Below, piece by piece: positions 1 through 10,923 of a stretch of 64,000 nucleotides of DNA. How positions within the stretch are numbered: position 1 is the stretch's first letter; each line of letters starts with the position of its first letter. This stretch comes from Paraphoma chrysanthemicola (lineage: Eukaryota; Ascomycota; Dothideomycetes; Pleosporales; Phaeosphaeriaceae). The notes below the pieces were generated by a model. It was not told the origin of the DNA, did not search any database, and worked only from the letters and a program-made list of their open reading frames with translations. Location: NCBI GenBank assembly GCA_020744225.1, contig JAGMWG010000022.1:558001-622000 (forward strand), in the 5' to 3' direction. The translations under genes and the position numbers were made by a program.

Positions 1-1
1 G

Positions 2-1168
2 TCAAAATACCGTATGCCCGAGGAGCTGAAGACCGGTGCCGCAGACGAGCTGTGGGGATACGTCGCCGACTGCCTGCAACAATTCATCGATTACCACCAC
101 GAAGACGAAAAGGTCGAGAACCTGCCTCTAGGCTTCACCTTCTCATACCCGGTGACGCAGGATGCTATCGACCACGGCACGCTCCAGCGCTGGACTAAGG
201 GCTTTGACATTGAAGGCGTGGAAGGACACGATGTGGTGCCTCAATTCCAGAAGGCTTTGACCGAGCGCAACCTCCCCATCAAGCTCGTAGCGCTGGTCAA
301 TGACACCACTGGCACTATGATTGCTTCGGCGTACACTGATACCGACATGAAGATTGGCTGTATCTTCGGTACCGGCTGCAATGCTGCGTACATGGAAGAG
401 TGCGGCTCTATTCCCAAGCTCGCACACTTGAACCTGGACCCAGAGCTTCCCATGGCTATTAACTGCGAGTGGGGCGCCTTTGACAACGAGCACAAGGTCC
501 TCCCTCGCACGCAATACGACGTAATTATCGACAAGGAGTCCCCTCGTCCCGGCCAGCAGTCATTCGAAAAGATGGTAGCAGGTCTGTACCTCGGCGAGAT
601 CTTCCGCCTCGTCCTGCTCGACCTCCACAAGGGACACGAATGCACCATGTTTGAGGGACAAGACATCAGCAAGCTCGACAAGCCCTACTCGCTTGACGCA
701 GGCTTCCTCGCCGCCATTGAAGAAGATCGTTTCGAGAACCTGACAGATACCGGCGACCTCTTCCAGAACAAGCTCGGCATCGTCTGCACCAAGCCCGAAC
801 TCGAACTCATCCGCCGCCTCGCCGAACTCATCGGCACCCGCGCCGCTCGTCTCACTGCCTGCGGTGTCTCCGCCATCTGCAAGCACAAGAAATGGGAAAA
901 GGTCCACGTCGGCGCCGACGGCTCCGTGTTCACGAAGTACCCGCACTTCAAGATCCGCCAGGCGCAAGCACTCAAGGAGATCCTGGACTGGCCAAGCAAG
1001 TACGGCAAGGGTCGGGGCGATCCCATCGAGGTTCTGCCCGCCGAGGATGGATCTGGTGTCGGTGCTGCGCTCATCGCTGCCTTGACTGTTAAGCGTGTGC
1101 AACAGGGTCAGCTCGCAGGTATTCGGGACTGCGATTCACTGCTCAAGATGGTGCCCAAGGCTAAGTGA
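2..1168 (+). CDS. Hexokinase, C-terminal part (5' end outside window)
   Basis: Phosphorylates glucose and other hexoses with ATP in the cytosol, the first step of glycolysis. The open frame runs from base 2 (S-K-Y-R precedes the first Met), so the N-terminal part lies upstream of the window and 388 residues are visible of a usual 480-500. Seen in order: the sugar-binding signature LGFTFSYP with a following RWTKGF block, the catalytic-Asp/phosphate block LVNDTTGTMIA, GTGCNAAYME, the NCEWGAFD sugar-contacting loop, and the adenosine-side VGADGSVF and EDGSGVGAALIA. All key blocks are intact, so this is an active hexokinase rather than one of the degenerate regulatory hexokinase-like proteins. 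It ends TGA and is convergent with the VOC gene 58 bp downstream. Whether it is the hexokinase or glucokinase subfamily was not resolved. Confidence 0.95.
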   Translation, partial: SKYRMPEELKTGAADELWGYVADCLQQFIDYHHEDEKVENLPLGFTFSYPVTQDAIDHGTLQRWTKGFDIEGVEGHDVVPQFQKALTERNLPIKLVALVNDTTGTMIASAYTDTDMKIGCIFGTGCNAAYMEECGSIPKLAHLNLDPELPMAINCEWGAFDNEHKVLPRTQYDVIIDKESPRPGQQSFEKMVAGLYLGEIFRLVLLDLHKGHECTMFEGQDISKLDKPYSLDAGFLAAIEEDRFENLTDTGDLFQNKLGIVCTKPELELIRRLAELIGTRAARLTACGVSAICKHKKWEKVHVGADGSVFTKYPHFKIRQAQALKEILDWPSKYGKGRGDPIEVLPAEDGSGVGAALIAALTVKRVQQGQLAGIRDCDSLLKMVPKAK

Positions 1169-1226
1169 AGTCCAAATAGCTTTCATGTTGTCTAGGATCT
1201 ATGTATATAACACAAGTAAGAATACT

Positions 1227-1747
1227 CTAAGAAAGAGATCCTGGCTGCCCTTTCTTTATCAACCGCACAGCTTCGATATTATTCCCTTGTGGATCGAGTG
1301 CAAAGGCAGCGTAGTATGGCTGTACACTCATTTCGTCGCGATTTCCTGGTGCGCCGTGGTCGGTGCCGCCATTCTCACTGCAGTTCATCAGTACTTCCTC
1401 ACTCGCTTCTTCTCAAGGTGATATATACTCACACAGCAAGCTTATGAAACTCATCCACCGCCGCATTGTCTTGTTCTGACGTCAATACCTCATCTACACT
1501 CCCTCCAACCAAGCTGTGAACACTTACCAGGCGCGTCAATTGCGACGTGCGTCGCATACGGTTTATCTCCCTCGGGAACTTGCTTCAACCACAGATACGG
1601 AAAGTCGCTCCCGAACCCAACGACTGTGCCGTTAAACGCGTTGATTTTCTCGGTGTAGCCCAACGGTTTGAGACTTGTGCGGTAAAATGTGAGCATGCGC
1701 GACATGAGCGCGGGGGTCGAGTAGATGAAGACGTGGTTGATGGTCAT
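1227..1747 (-). CDS. VOC-fold (glyoxalase/bleomycin-resistance-like) protein, three exons
   Basis: Predicted 137-aa cytosolic protein of the vicinal-oxygen-chelate fold; the substrate is unknown. Exons (minus strand) 1528-1747, 1433-1475 and 1227-1377 join in phase through introns starting GTAAGT and GTGAGT and ending CAG. The N-terminus INHVFIYS is the first beta-strand with a metal-type His. The middle exon supplies NAAVDEFHKLAV, and the last exon carries GTDHGAPG and YYAAFALDPQGNNIEAV, the classic end of this family with a metal-ligand-type Glu. Without splicing only the first 73 residues would be seen. Fungal homologues are usually annotated glyoxalase family protein. Function beyond the fold is not claimed. 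Confidence 0.85.
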
Positions 1748-3003
1748 GATTTGTGTTTTGGAGGGGTGGTGGAGTGATTGGAGGAGGGAATGGATTTTGG
1801 AAGTTTACTAGGATTGAAAGTAGAATTGGAAATATAGAAGGATGTAATCGGCGTTTTATGGGGGAGAAAGAGTATTGGTCATGATCAAATCTTCTATGAG
1901 CTATGGTCCGGCGGCTAGAGAGAATACTCGGAATTCCGAGTTGAGGTGACGCGGTGCATGGTTCGGTCCTGCACAGTCTGAGTCATCAACACTTTCCTTA
2001 AAAAGGATTCGCTATAGCTTGTGACTATCCGCAGAGTTAGGAACCGTTTAGAATAGTTGATCGTGGTTGGGGAAGGCACCACAATTGGGGGCATGGCTGC
2101 GCGAATATATTAGCAACTTCGCTGCAAAGTTGCCAACTATCCCACATTCTCAATACATAACTTCACGCATCGCGAGATGCTCTCCTCCCATCCTCCGTAA
2201 GCTCGCAATAATCTAAGACGCTTATCACTGGCCCGTAGCTCATTGGCAAGAGTTTGCAGAAGCAATGGAGCCGTGACAACCTTCAAAGTCCATAATGCTC
2301 TTTACTAACATGATTTTCCGAGTTGTATGAGTTTCTCGTCTGCCCTTCTTCAGTGCATGCTCGCTAGTGTACACTTACACTCTATCGCTACAGAAGCCCT
2401 CCACTGCGCGAGGTCCAAAGAAGCTTGTATAAAATGGCCCCGCTGGTAGATGCGAAAAGTCTCGTTGCAATGAGCGACTTCTTCAGACCAAAGAGCAATG
2501 TTAGAATCTCTCAAACATCGCGACGAACACCCAGGACCATCCACTGAAGAACCCGAGATGGCTAACGCTAGTGCCAATGTTGCGGGGCACGGAGAATAAG
2601 AATAGAAGTAGCCATCCATAAGAGTTAAACATAATCATCATATCAAATCAATAGACAAGGTCTTAGTGAGCTTTCAAAGTGGAGTAGTTTGTTGGCCAAA
2701 GTGTTGACGAGATATGACTTTGTAGAACGTCTTTTTTCCTAAGTATCCTTTTTATATCGCTATTTAATATTAGAGAAGTTGGAAATGACTAATCTCATTG
2801 TAAAGAACGTTCGGAAATATGAATGAATAGATCTAAGTTTACAACCTCGAGCCTAAAATTGCCGCAAGATAGAAAAGAGACAGATTTACAGGTCGGAGCT
2901 CCTTTAGCAGCTGAATAATCGGAGTATTTTGGGTATCTGCTTCATAATCCTATGTATTACAGAAGGCTTTGAGAATTGCTTCTGTTCGACCGGTCGAGGC
3001 GTC
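1748..3003. other. Intergenic region, no gene seen
   Basis: About 1.26 kb between the VOC gene start and the end of the TPR gene. The left part is the VOC promoter; 2620-2900 is AT-rich and probably holds the 3' UTR of the minus-strand TPR gene. Short open frames here (for example 2350-2619) have no recognisable motif. Confidence 0.5.
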
Positions 3004-6000
3004 TCAAGAAGCGGCGGATGCAATTGATACATCCGAGTGCGCCGGACTGTCCGAGAACTGAAACACTTCGGGTTTATCAGTATGCACATGATGAAGCATT
3101 TTCTGTTCCTCCTCACGCTGCCACTTCTTAAGCGTCACTCGAAGCTCCTTACTTTGGGGATGCTCTGTTGTGAGGGTCTTATCAGCACGCCGCACTGCTT
3201 CTGACAGCAACAGGCATGCTTCTTGATGCCGATTTGGCGTCTGCTTGACGGTCAAAGCGAGATTGAAAGTACTTGCTATCAGAAGCTTAGCGGCATCTGA
3301 CTGTGCTGACGATCTGTTTAACGCGTTATAGATCTCTCTTTGAGACTCCTCTGCTTTTGAGAATTGTCCAAGTTCGAAGTAGCAGGAACCCAGGTTGGAC
3401 AGGACTTCGTAGCCGAGACTGTGCCTCTGATGGTCAGGCAGAGAGCTCTCTAACTCTAGATAGATTGAGAGCGCTTCCTGTAGGTTACCAGCCGCTTGGA
3501 TTATCTGAGCCTGATCATTGCGAGAGTTGCGGAGAAGATTGTGCCCATCGAGGTATTTTTGTCGTTCGTTTACCACAATATTCTGCTCTTTGTCTGCATC
3601 CTGAAAGTTGCCCGCATCTAGGCAAATGAGGGCGCGCCGCGCTCGACTTCTCAGAACGATGGCATGATTATCACCATAGCGGGCCGCTTGGTGAATGATG
3701 ACGTCGTTGAGCAGGTCTTCAGCTTCCTTCAGTCGACCCAAGGAGTGACAGATACCACCAAGCGTGAAGAGCGATGTGACCGTATCTGGATGTGTCTTGC
3801 CGAGAAGGAGTGATTGAGCCTTGAGAACCTTGCGCTGTTCCTCTATTGCCTGCTTCCATCCTCCCAAGCGATACAATGCAACAACTTCTTGATACTTCGC
3901 GATCAGGTAGTCTGGATGATCCGAGCCGAGGGAATTTTTGCGCCTACTCACTACATCTCTAATTATCTCAAGAGACTTCTGGAATTTGCCGCGCAGTCGA
4001 TAATTGACTGCGAGATCGTACCGAGCATTGACAGTGAGTCGATGGTCCATTCCCAGCCTCAACTGCCGAATTTTCGTTACCATCTTGAGTATTCCACGAG
4101 CAAAGACTAGATCCGCATCATCGCGCACCTGCGCACACAGTGCAAGGCAATGCAGCGTCTGAATAATTAGAGGGTATATCTTGACAGGTTGTGAGTCTGC
4201 CAGGGGATTTAGAGGCAAGGTGTTCAAGAGTGCCCTGATGGGTTTTGAGGACTCGAGAAGGTTGCGTAGCTCCTTCATGTCAATGTATTCGTTCTCTGGG
4301 AGGCGTTCTGGAAGCGTTTGTTTCGGGAATAAGACTGCTTCTTCTGTGTCTTCCTCGTTCCCAAATTTATCGAGCTCTTCTGCAAGAACCTCGAGGCTTA
4401 GCTTCCTCGCATCGTCCCACTTCCCATTCTCGCGAAGAATGTTTGCTAACGTTGTCTTGTAGAAGAACAAGCCAGGATAATCGATTTCTGCGTTAGTTCG
4501 ACCTTGGATGTCAATCACTTCCTTCTGTGTCTTCTCGGCATCGGACCCTTTCCCGCAGGCGAGTAGGATTTCTGCAAAGATTGTCTTCGATTTCAGAGTC
4601 TGAGGGTGGCTCTCTCCCAGCTTGTGAACATTTTGGTGAAGGAGATATGTTGCCGTCTCCTGAGCGTCCGAATACCGGCCTTCACTTTTGTACACGAGGA
4701 CCAAAGTCTCGAGCGTCTGCAGAGTCGATGGGTGAGATTCTCCCAAACGATGAATCATTTCTCGCAGAGTGCGATGAACTCCTTCTGCGGCTTGGGATGT
4801 CCGACTTCTGGCTAAAAATAGCCAAGCCTCTAAACCAGATGCGTCAAGGGTGATGAAGTGCTTCGGACCTAAGCGCTTGTTCAGGTCTTCCAAAGCTTCC
4901 TTGTTGTATTTATGTGCTTCGTCCAATTCTCCGACTGCGTATGATATCCGCGCGTGATTAACGAGACATGAGGTTCTTCTTCCAGATAGAACAGCCTTGT
5001 CAGTTTCCTCGGAATCGTCGGTGACTACGAAGTTTTCTGGATCGATTGCTCGCTTGCTGAGTGTCCACGCCCGCTTGAAGGCCCCTGCAGAGGCAAGAAC
5101 TAGAGCCAAGGTGCTCAAAAGATTCGAACGTTCCCTATTTTCGTCTGGCAACTGTTTTCTGCAGGTTTCCAACGTTTCTTGGGCATGGCTATAATTGCCG
5201 CGTCTCCACTGTGATAATGCTAACCATTTTGCGATCTCAGATGTGAAAGCTGCTTCGGTTGGGTTCTTTTGAGGTATATCGTATTGCTTTTCAAGTAAAG
5301 CCTTCAGTTTTTCTTCCGAATCTTTGTACTCGCCTCGGATATAATGGATCTGGCCGACTTGTAATCTCATCCTGTAGTAACCGCGATCAATGCGATCATG
5401 TTCTTCGCAGTATTTGATAAGGAAGCCATACAAGCTGTTAGCTTCTTTCAGATCCCCATTCTGCATATACCCAGACGCAATTTGTTTGCTCTGCTGCATA
5501 TCAACACGTATTAAGATTTTTCCAGCAACCGAAGGGACTTGCGAATGGCTTTCCACATGAGCTGCGTCTTCGTACTCCTGGTCGCCCATCCCCTTGAAAC
5601 CCACGCTTTTATAGGGTCTCGCAGATCCCGTACGTAATATTACAGAAGCCATTGATGACGGAGATTCTACTCGTGGGTAAGGTTCGAACGGAACCCCAGA
5701 GAGCTTGGGGATTGTTGAGCCCTCCATCAATTGTGAAGACCAAGATTGCTCTTCGCTCGCACGTCTACAAGGTCCTCCGGCATAACAGGATCTGATGCTT
5801 CTTGAGTCATGCGAGCCACTGTTTCGTCTTCTAGAGGAGCTCCGTACAGAGGAATGTCGCTCTACGGGTGCCTCGTCGCCGACCAATGTACGCGACGCGC
5901 GCGGCGAAGTTGCACGTTTAGCCGACGTAGGAATTGAGGCCGGCTCGTTATGCGATACACGGTAGAAGAAATCAATGATCTCCTTCTCTTCCTCGATATT

Positions 6001-6870
6001 GATCCTTACGAACATGGTTTCGGAACTTTGGATTGAACCAGTGCTCGAATTACTCTTCTGTGAATCGTCTGTGTCTTTCCGCTCCACCCCCTGTCGAACA
6101 ATCAGCGCTGGCAATTGAAAAAGGTTCATATTTGAGTCGCTTGCCTTTTTCTCGGGGCAGCAAACTGGGTGTATGGGCAAGGCTTCATCTGGGCGTTGGA
6201 GACTCCCTCTAAAAGTTGTGAACTCTTGTATGATTTCTTCGAGTGTTGAGGCCGTGAGAACGGAGTCTTCCTTCTTCGAAAGAGCATCTCGTTCTTCCGC
6301 AGCTTTGATCTTGAATTTCCCTGGCAATACCGGGGGATTCTTGTTGAAATATCGAAGTAAATTGTTCCGCAATTTATTCCAGTGTTCTTTGTCTTTCCAG
6401 TAATCATGATCAAGATTTTGTGGTAGACCAAAATCAACGATACCAATGGGGACCTTCTCTAAGTCACTATCGTACTGCGACTGCACAAGCGCTGCTCGAA
6501 CAACCCAGGCTGCCACATTGTGTGCAATCACCACAAGCCGAGATCGGTTCTGTAACGGAGTTTAGTGTCACTGCAGAATACAGTTCGGGTGCGAAGACCA
6601 TACTTTGATGCCTTTGACGTCATTTAGCAAGTCTCTGACAATGTCGTTCAGTATTGGTTTTCCTCTACGTAGAAGCTTGGCGGTGTCAAAGCTAAACACG
6701 TGTACTCTGCACAGCCCAATCTGGTTTCCAATCCCCTCACCGATGGAAGCAGCACTTTTTCGTAGCCTTTTCTCGAGTCTATGTGCTTTTGGAGCGAGAC
6801 AGCCATGGACCAGAAGAATTCTATCATGGGGTGAGCTTCCTGCAGTGGCGAACATAGGTGGATGCGTCAT
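3004..6870 (-). CDS. Pseudo alpha/beta-hydrolase + tetratricopeptide-repeat protein (NLR-like, no NOD)
   Basis: Predicted 1270-aa protein from two exons (6604-6870 and 3004-6549), intron GTATGG...TTACAG, phase 0. The second exon has no ATG at its start, which supports the splice. Residues 17-22 (ILLVHG) and 94-106 (LVVIAHNVAAWVV) match the first strand and nucleophile elbow of the alpha/beta-hydrolase domain found at the N-terminus of many fungal NLR-type proteins, but the Ser of the usual A-H-S-L-G-G is Asn100, so the domain should be inactive. A Ser-rich linker follows, then from about residue 430 to 1230 many TPR/kinesin-light-chain-like repeats (LGESHPQTL, LGKTHPDTV, LGSDHPDYL). No P-loop NB-ARC or NACHT motif was seen between them. 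It diverges from the HET gene. A sensor/scaffold role is inference. The first exon may be preceded by an unseen one. Confidence 0.8.
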
Positions 6871-7743
6871 GGCTTACTCGAGTTTTGGTGCAGCCTCACT
6901 GGATCCGCTCGCCCGCTTAAGCGTTTGGAACGAAGTCAAATGTAGCGGGCTGATGCCCGGTATACTCTGGCTACTCCTTCGAGAGTGGAACATAGCTGGA
7001 GACGATGGCCTTCTTCAGCCGTCTTGAGTGCCAAAAGTTTGCGAGGAGGATGACCAGATGAGAACAGGAGGGTAGAAACTTTGGGCGCGACAAATCTATC
7101 AAGTAATGTGCCCTGCCTATCGGTGGACGCGCGCGGTATAAGAGGGGCTGTATGTGGCGGTGGCTGTGCGCACAGCTGCGGCAAATGTGAGACTGTAATT
7201 ACCAAGGCGTGTGTCCGGTGTGCCGTCCTGCTGTTAAATCTTGCATATGACTCGATGCGCAAAAGCTGAATCCTTGCCGTATTCTTCGCCGACAGCGAAA
7301 CGTTTCGGAATGACTGAGCGACCCGAAATGGCTATGGCAGTCACAGGCGTGCTGGACGGGGCGGGCGGACGATTGGCTATGACGTGCTGTCGCTATGGCA
7401 GGCAGAATTGCTCGGCCCAGTATACCATATCCGGACTACTGGGCTGATCTTATGAACTTCTATTACAGAAGGAGACTGACACAGTTCGCAGGATGCAGCC
7501 ACCGCCGGATCCTGGCCAATCGTGTACAGACCTCACCACACCCATTTAGCGAATTCCGCCCCCAATGATATTCGAGTCCCTCAACGGCACAGTTTGGGGG
7601 TAGACGAGGCTCTGCGATAAAAAGGAGACCAGGCTGAGGGAATAACATTTTAATGCGCCGGCCTTGCAAGGCCTGTTTTTTTCAGAAAAAGAATTTCAGC
7701 AGCTCCCAAGGATAATCGGATCACGACTGAATCTGGCCTTACT
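6871..7743. promoter_or_regulatory. Divergent intergenic region between TPR and HET genes
   Basis: Roughly 870 bp that must hold the promoters of both divergently transcribed genes. A GTAAGC...CTGCAG pair around the TPR start codon looks like an intron in the 5' leader, but no upstream exon in matching phase with a start codon was found. No other coding signal. Confidence 0.4.
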
Positions 7744-10700
7744 ATGGAACATCTCGGCTTAAAGATAGAGCATGATACGAATGGTAATGGCGAGTTCCCT
7801 GTGTTTTATGAAGGCAACATATACACCGCCGGGTCCACAAGTGATTGCCACTTCCACGGCTTTCCCAATCAGCAAGGCTAGGAATTTGACTCCTCCACCT
7901 ACACCATCAAAAAGCCGGATATCAAGCCCAGCGTAAAATTCGGGAAACTCATGCAGTCATGGCTTTTTTTTGGACTGATTGCAACAGTAGTCTACGACGA
8001 CAACTGCAGGCCGTTCGATTGGGAAACGCTTCGGGATGGGAGGGTCATCAGCACAAAGAACTTGTCCTGTATATTGAATGACTGGCGAGAGTGGGAAACT
8101 AAGGAGGAAAATAGGCCAGGACAAACTCTCAGACTCATTCGCGCACAACTTGCTCTGGATGTCGCACGAAGGGTGATCAAAAATCATTCTCGCGAGTTTG
8201 TTCCTAAAGGGCCGACTCAGCTTGATCAAAACCTGGCTCTGACACTCATGGTCTTGGGCGAGACCTTAACGAATGCAAAAGCAAAGATCATTCAGGAGGT
8301 TGGTTTCAAGGCCCGCGACTGGTATGGAGATGCGACGATCGGTTGGGGAAGTCCATCAGCGGTTTTGGAAAAGATGGACGACTGGTGTCCTCGGACGATT
8401 AAGCTACTAAGGTCTCAATTGAGGGACAATGCAACAGCCTTACTGTCTGTTTACGTTTCGCATCGAGGGCATGTTTCCAAGGGCCATAAAGAATCTGGGT
8501 GTACTAAGGTGGAATGCTTTCGGAAATCCGAAGTCAAACAGAACCCTGGGAAATATGCAACCCAACATCATCCGGACTGTCTCCACGGAGGAATCGATCA
8601 TCCCTGCCATCCAGAGCTTGGCCAATGTCGTCAAAACGGTGCTGAAGCCACAAAGGAACAAGAAGAAGACGAAGATAGGGGGCTGCCTACATGCCACACG
8701 CCATGCGTCGATATGATCGGTGTCGACAATATCAAAAAAGTGGTCGATATTATCGAGGCTGATAAAGTACCCCTTTTCGTATTTAATGAGCGTACGAGCA
8801 TGCGCGATCCAATCCAATTGACAGTGAAGGAGAGTAATCTCTCGGAAGACTATGCCACAATATCGCACGTTTGGTCGGATGGATATGGGAATCCAGACAA
8901 GAACAAGTTGTGGAAATGTCAACTCGATTACTTGTGGGAGCTCCTCAGAGAGGCCCAGTCGCAAAGGAACAGACAGAAGATGGGAGAAGAAAGGCACAAC
9001 CCGACTCCACTCCCTTTCTGGATGGACACCTTAGCCATACCCGTTGAGAAGGAGTTCAAAGACACAAGAAAGAAAGCGATAGCTCAAATATACAAGGTTT
9101 ACTCGAGGGCGCGGTATACTATCGTCATTGACAATGGTTTGAACAACATGTCCTGGACCGATAAGGATTACACCACCACAGCAATGCGAATCCTCGCTAG
9201 TGGATGGATGCGGAGACTCTGGACCCTCCAAGAAGCGTACCTTAGCCGCAAATTGCTATTCGCATTTAGAAGATGGGATAAAGGTGATAATAAGAACATC
9301 CCACTTGTGGATTTGGACGAAATCGAGGAGCTGTATATTGATGTCAACGAGAAATTGGTCTCAAGTCTTCCAGCGAATGCAAGAAGCTACTACCATAACA
9401 TGTTGGGACAAGACCGAAAAGCACGGATACATGGTTTGACGTCTACCAACAGTGTAGGCTTAGTTGCAAGTGTCTGGAAAGCCGCACAGTGGAGAGTACG
9501 TTGTAGACCCCAAGTTGCCTCATTTCCGTGACGCTAATTTACGCAGACCACGAGTAAGAGGGAGCACGAAACGCTTGCTCTAGCGACACTGCTGAACTTG
9601 GAATACCAGAATACTTCCTTCGCCGGCGGCCAGATCCTGAAAGACCACGAGAGAGATACCAAGCTCAAGGAGTACATGAAAGACTTTTGGGAGGTACTAG
9701 AAGAGAATTCACCTGGAGCAATACCGCCTGGCATCATCTTTCTTCCAGGCGATCGAATCCAAATGAAGGGCTTTGGCTGGGCACCTCTCACTTGGATGGA
9801 GGCTGGAGGAGTCGATCACCCCGACCCAATCTCCGTAATCTCAAAATCAGCGAAACTGGAGCCACTTAAAGGTGGCTTACTTGTCGAATTCCCTGGATTC
9901 TTGCTACATTGTCAAGACCGCAACGCCATATTAGGATTCACGAATGGAAAAGGTTTCTGGTTTCCAAGCGACAGTTCTCTTTCCGAATGGTATCACGTGG
10001 AACGGGCAGATAACAAGGAATTTAGCACAAAGAAGGGCGTGGTTTACGAAGAACGCGCAGAGCAGCTTGCAATCATCCTTAGTCGTCCCAGGCCCCGGGA
10101 GATGGCCGAAATTGGGCTACTGGTGGAAGTTTATGAAATACGTGAACAGAGAGAGCTCGGGAAGGACAGCGGCAAAAGAATCTTCAAGGTTTTCATCATC
10201 GGGCGTGTCACCGTGAGACGCGAGACAGATACCCGGGACGAGCAGAAGGCCAGGAAGGACGAAATCATCCAAAGCCGGAAAGAAACATATCACAAGCGGA
10301 TTATCTGCGGTGAAGCTCTCGAAGATGACCAGCAGTGGTATGTTGACAGCCGCACTGGTAGTGATGGAGAAATGGACGAAACTTCGAAGATTCCCACAGA
10401 AGCTGCGTCGGAGGTCAACGTTGTAGTCTCCGAAGGAAGAGTGAAGCCATACCCTGCACGACATGCAATGGACAGAGAGGTTCCAGCGGATGAGAGCGGC
10501 GATGGTTCTACATCGGTGGGCGGAACAGAAACTCCGGAATTAGCTCAATCAACACATACCGTTGCTACTGTGGCCAGCAGCTCGAAAAACATTCCACCTC
10601 CTCAGGCAACTGCAGCGGAAGACCTGTTGACCGAAAAGAGCACAACCTTTGGGTACACGAATGATGTATCGCAAATCGAGAATCTGAAGAAAACTCGCAC

Positions 10701-10782
10701 TGGGTTCACGAAGTCCTCCTGGGGAGTCGGTGGCGGAGTTAAGAAAAGTCTTGAGAGGGCTAGGACGTTTTTCTCAGCGTGA
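7744..10782 (+). CDS. HET-domain (heterokaryon incompatibility) protein with an in-frame stop near the start
   Basis: HET proteins trigger programmed cell death after non-self fusion. Two exons join in phase: ...9495 | GTACGT...CGCAG | 9547-10782. From ATG 7951 this gives 926 aa. The HET core is clear: YATISHVWSDGYGNP (residues 301-315 of that form), PFWMDTLAIPV (355-365), KKAIAQIYKVYSRARYTIVID, then ILASGWMRRLWTLQEA. A long C-terminal part of unknown fold follows, ending in a low-complexity tail. The same frame is open upstream from ATG 7744 and reads like protein (FPVFYEGNIYTAG... then YTIKKPDIKPSVKFGKL) except for one TAG at 7879-7881, so the ancestral start was probably 7744. The gene may now start at 7951, or skip the TAG by splicing (TAG could itself be an acceptor), or be a null allele. 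Confidence 0.85.
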
Positions 10783-10923
10783 ACCACAGTTTACATTTTC
10801 AGTAGTGTACAGTACTCATACTGCAAAACCAGTCAGGTGCATCAACCCACTATTACCTACTTGAGTTATCCTAAATGAGAAAATTGATCAAGACTCATCC
10901 TTGACTTCGGATAATGATAGTCA

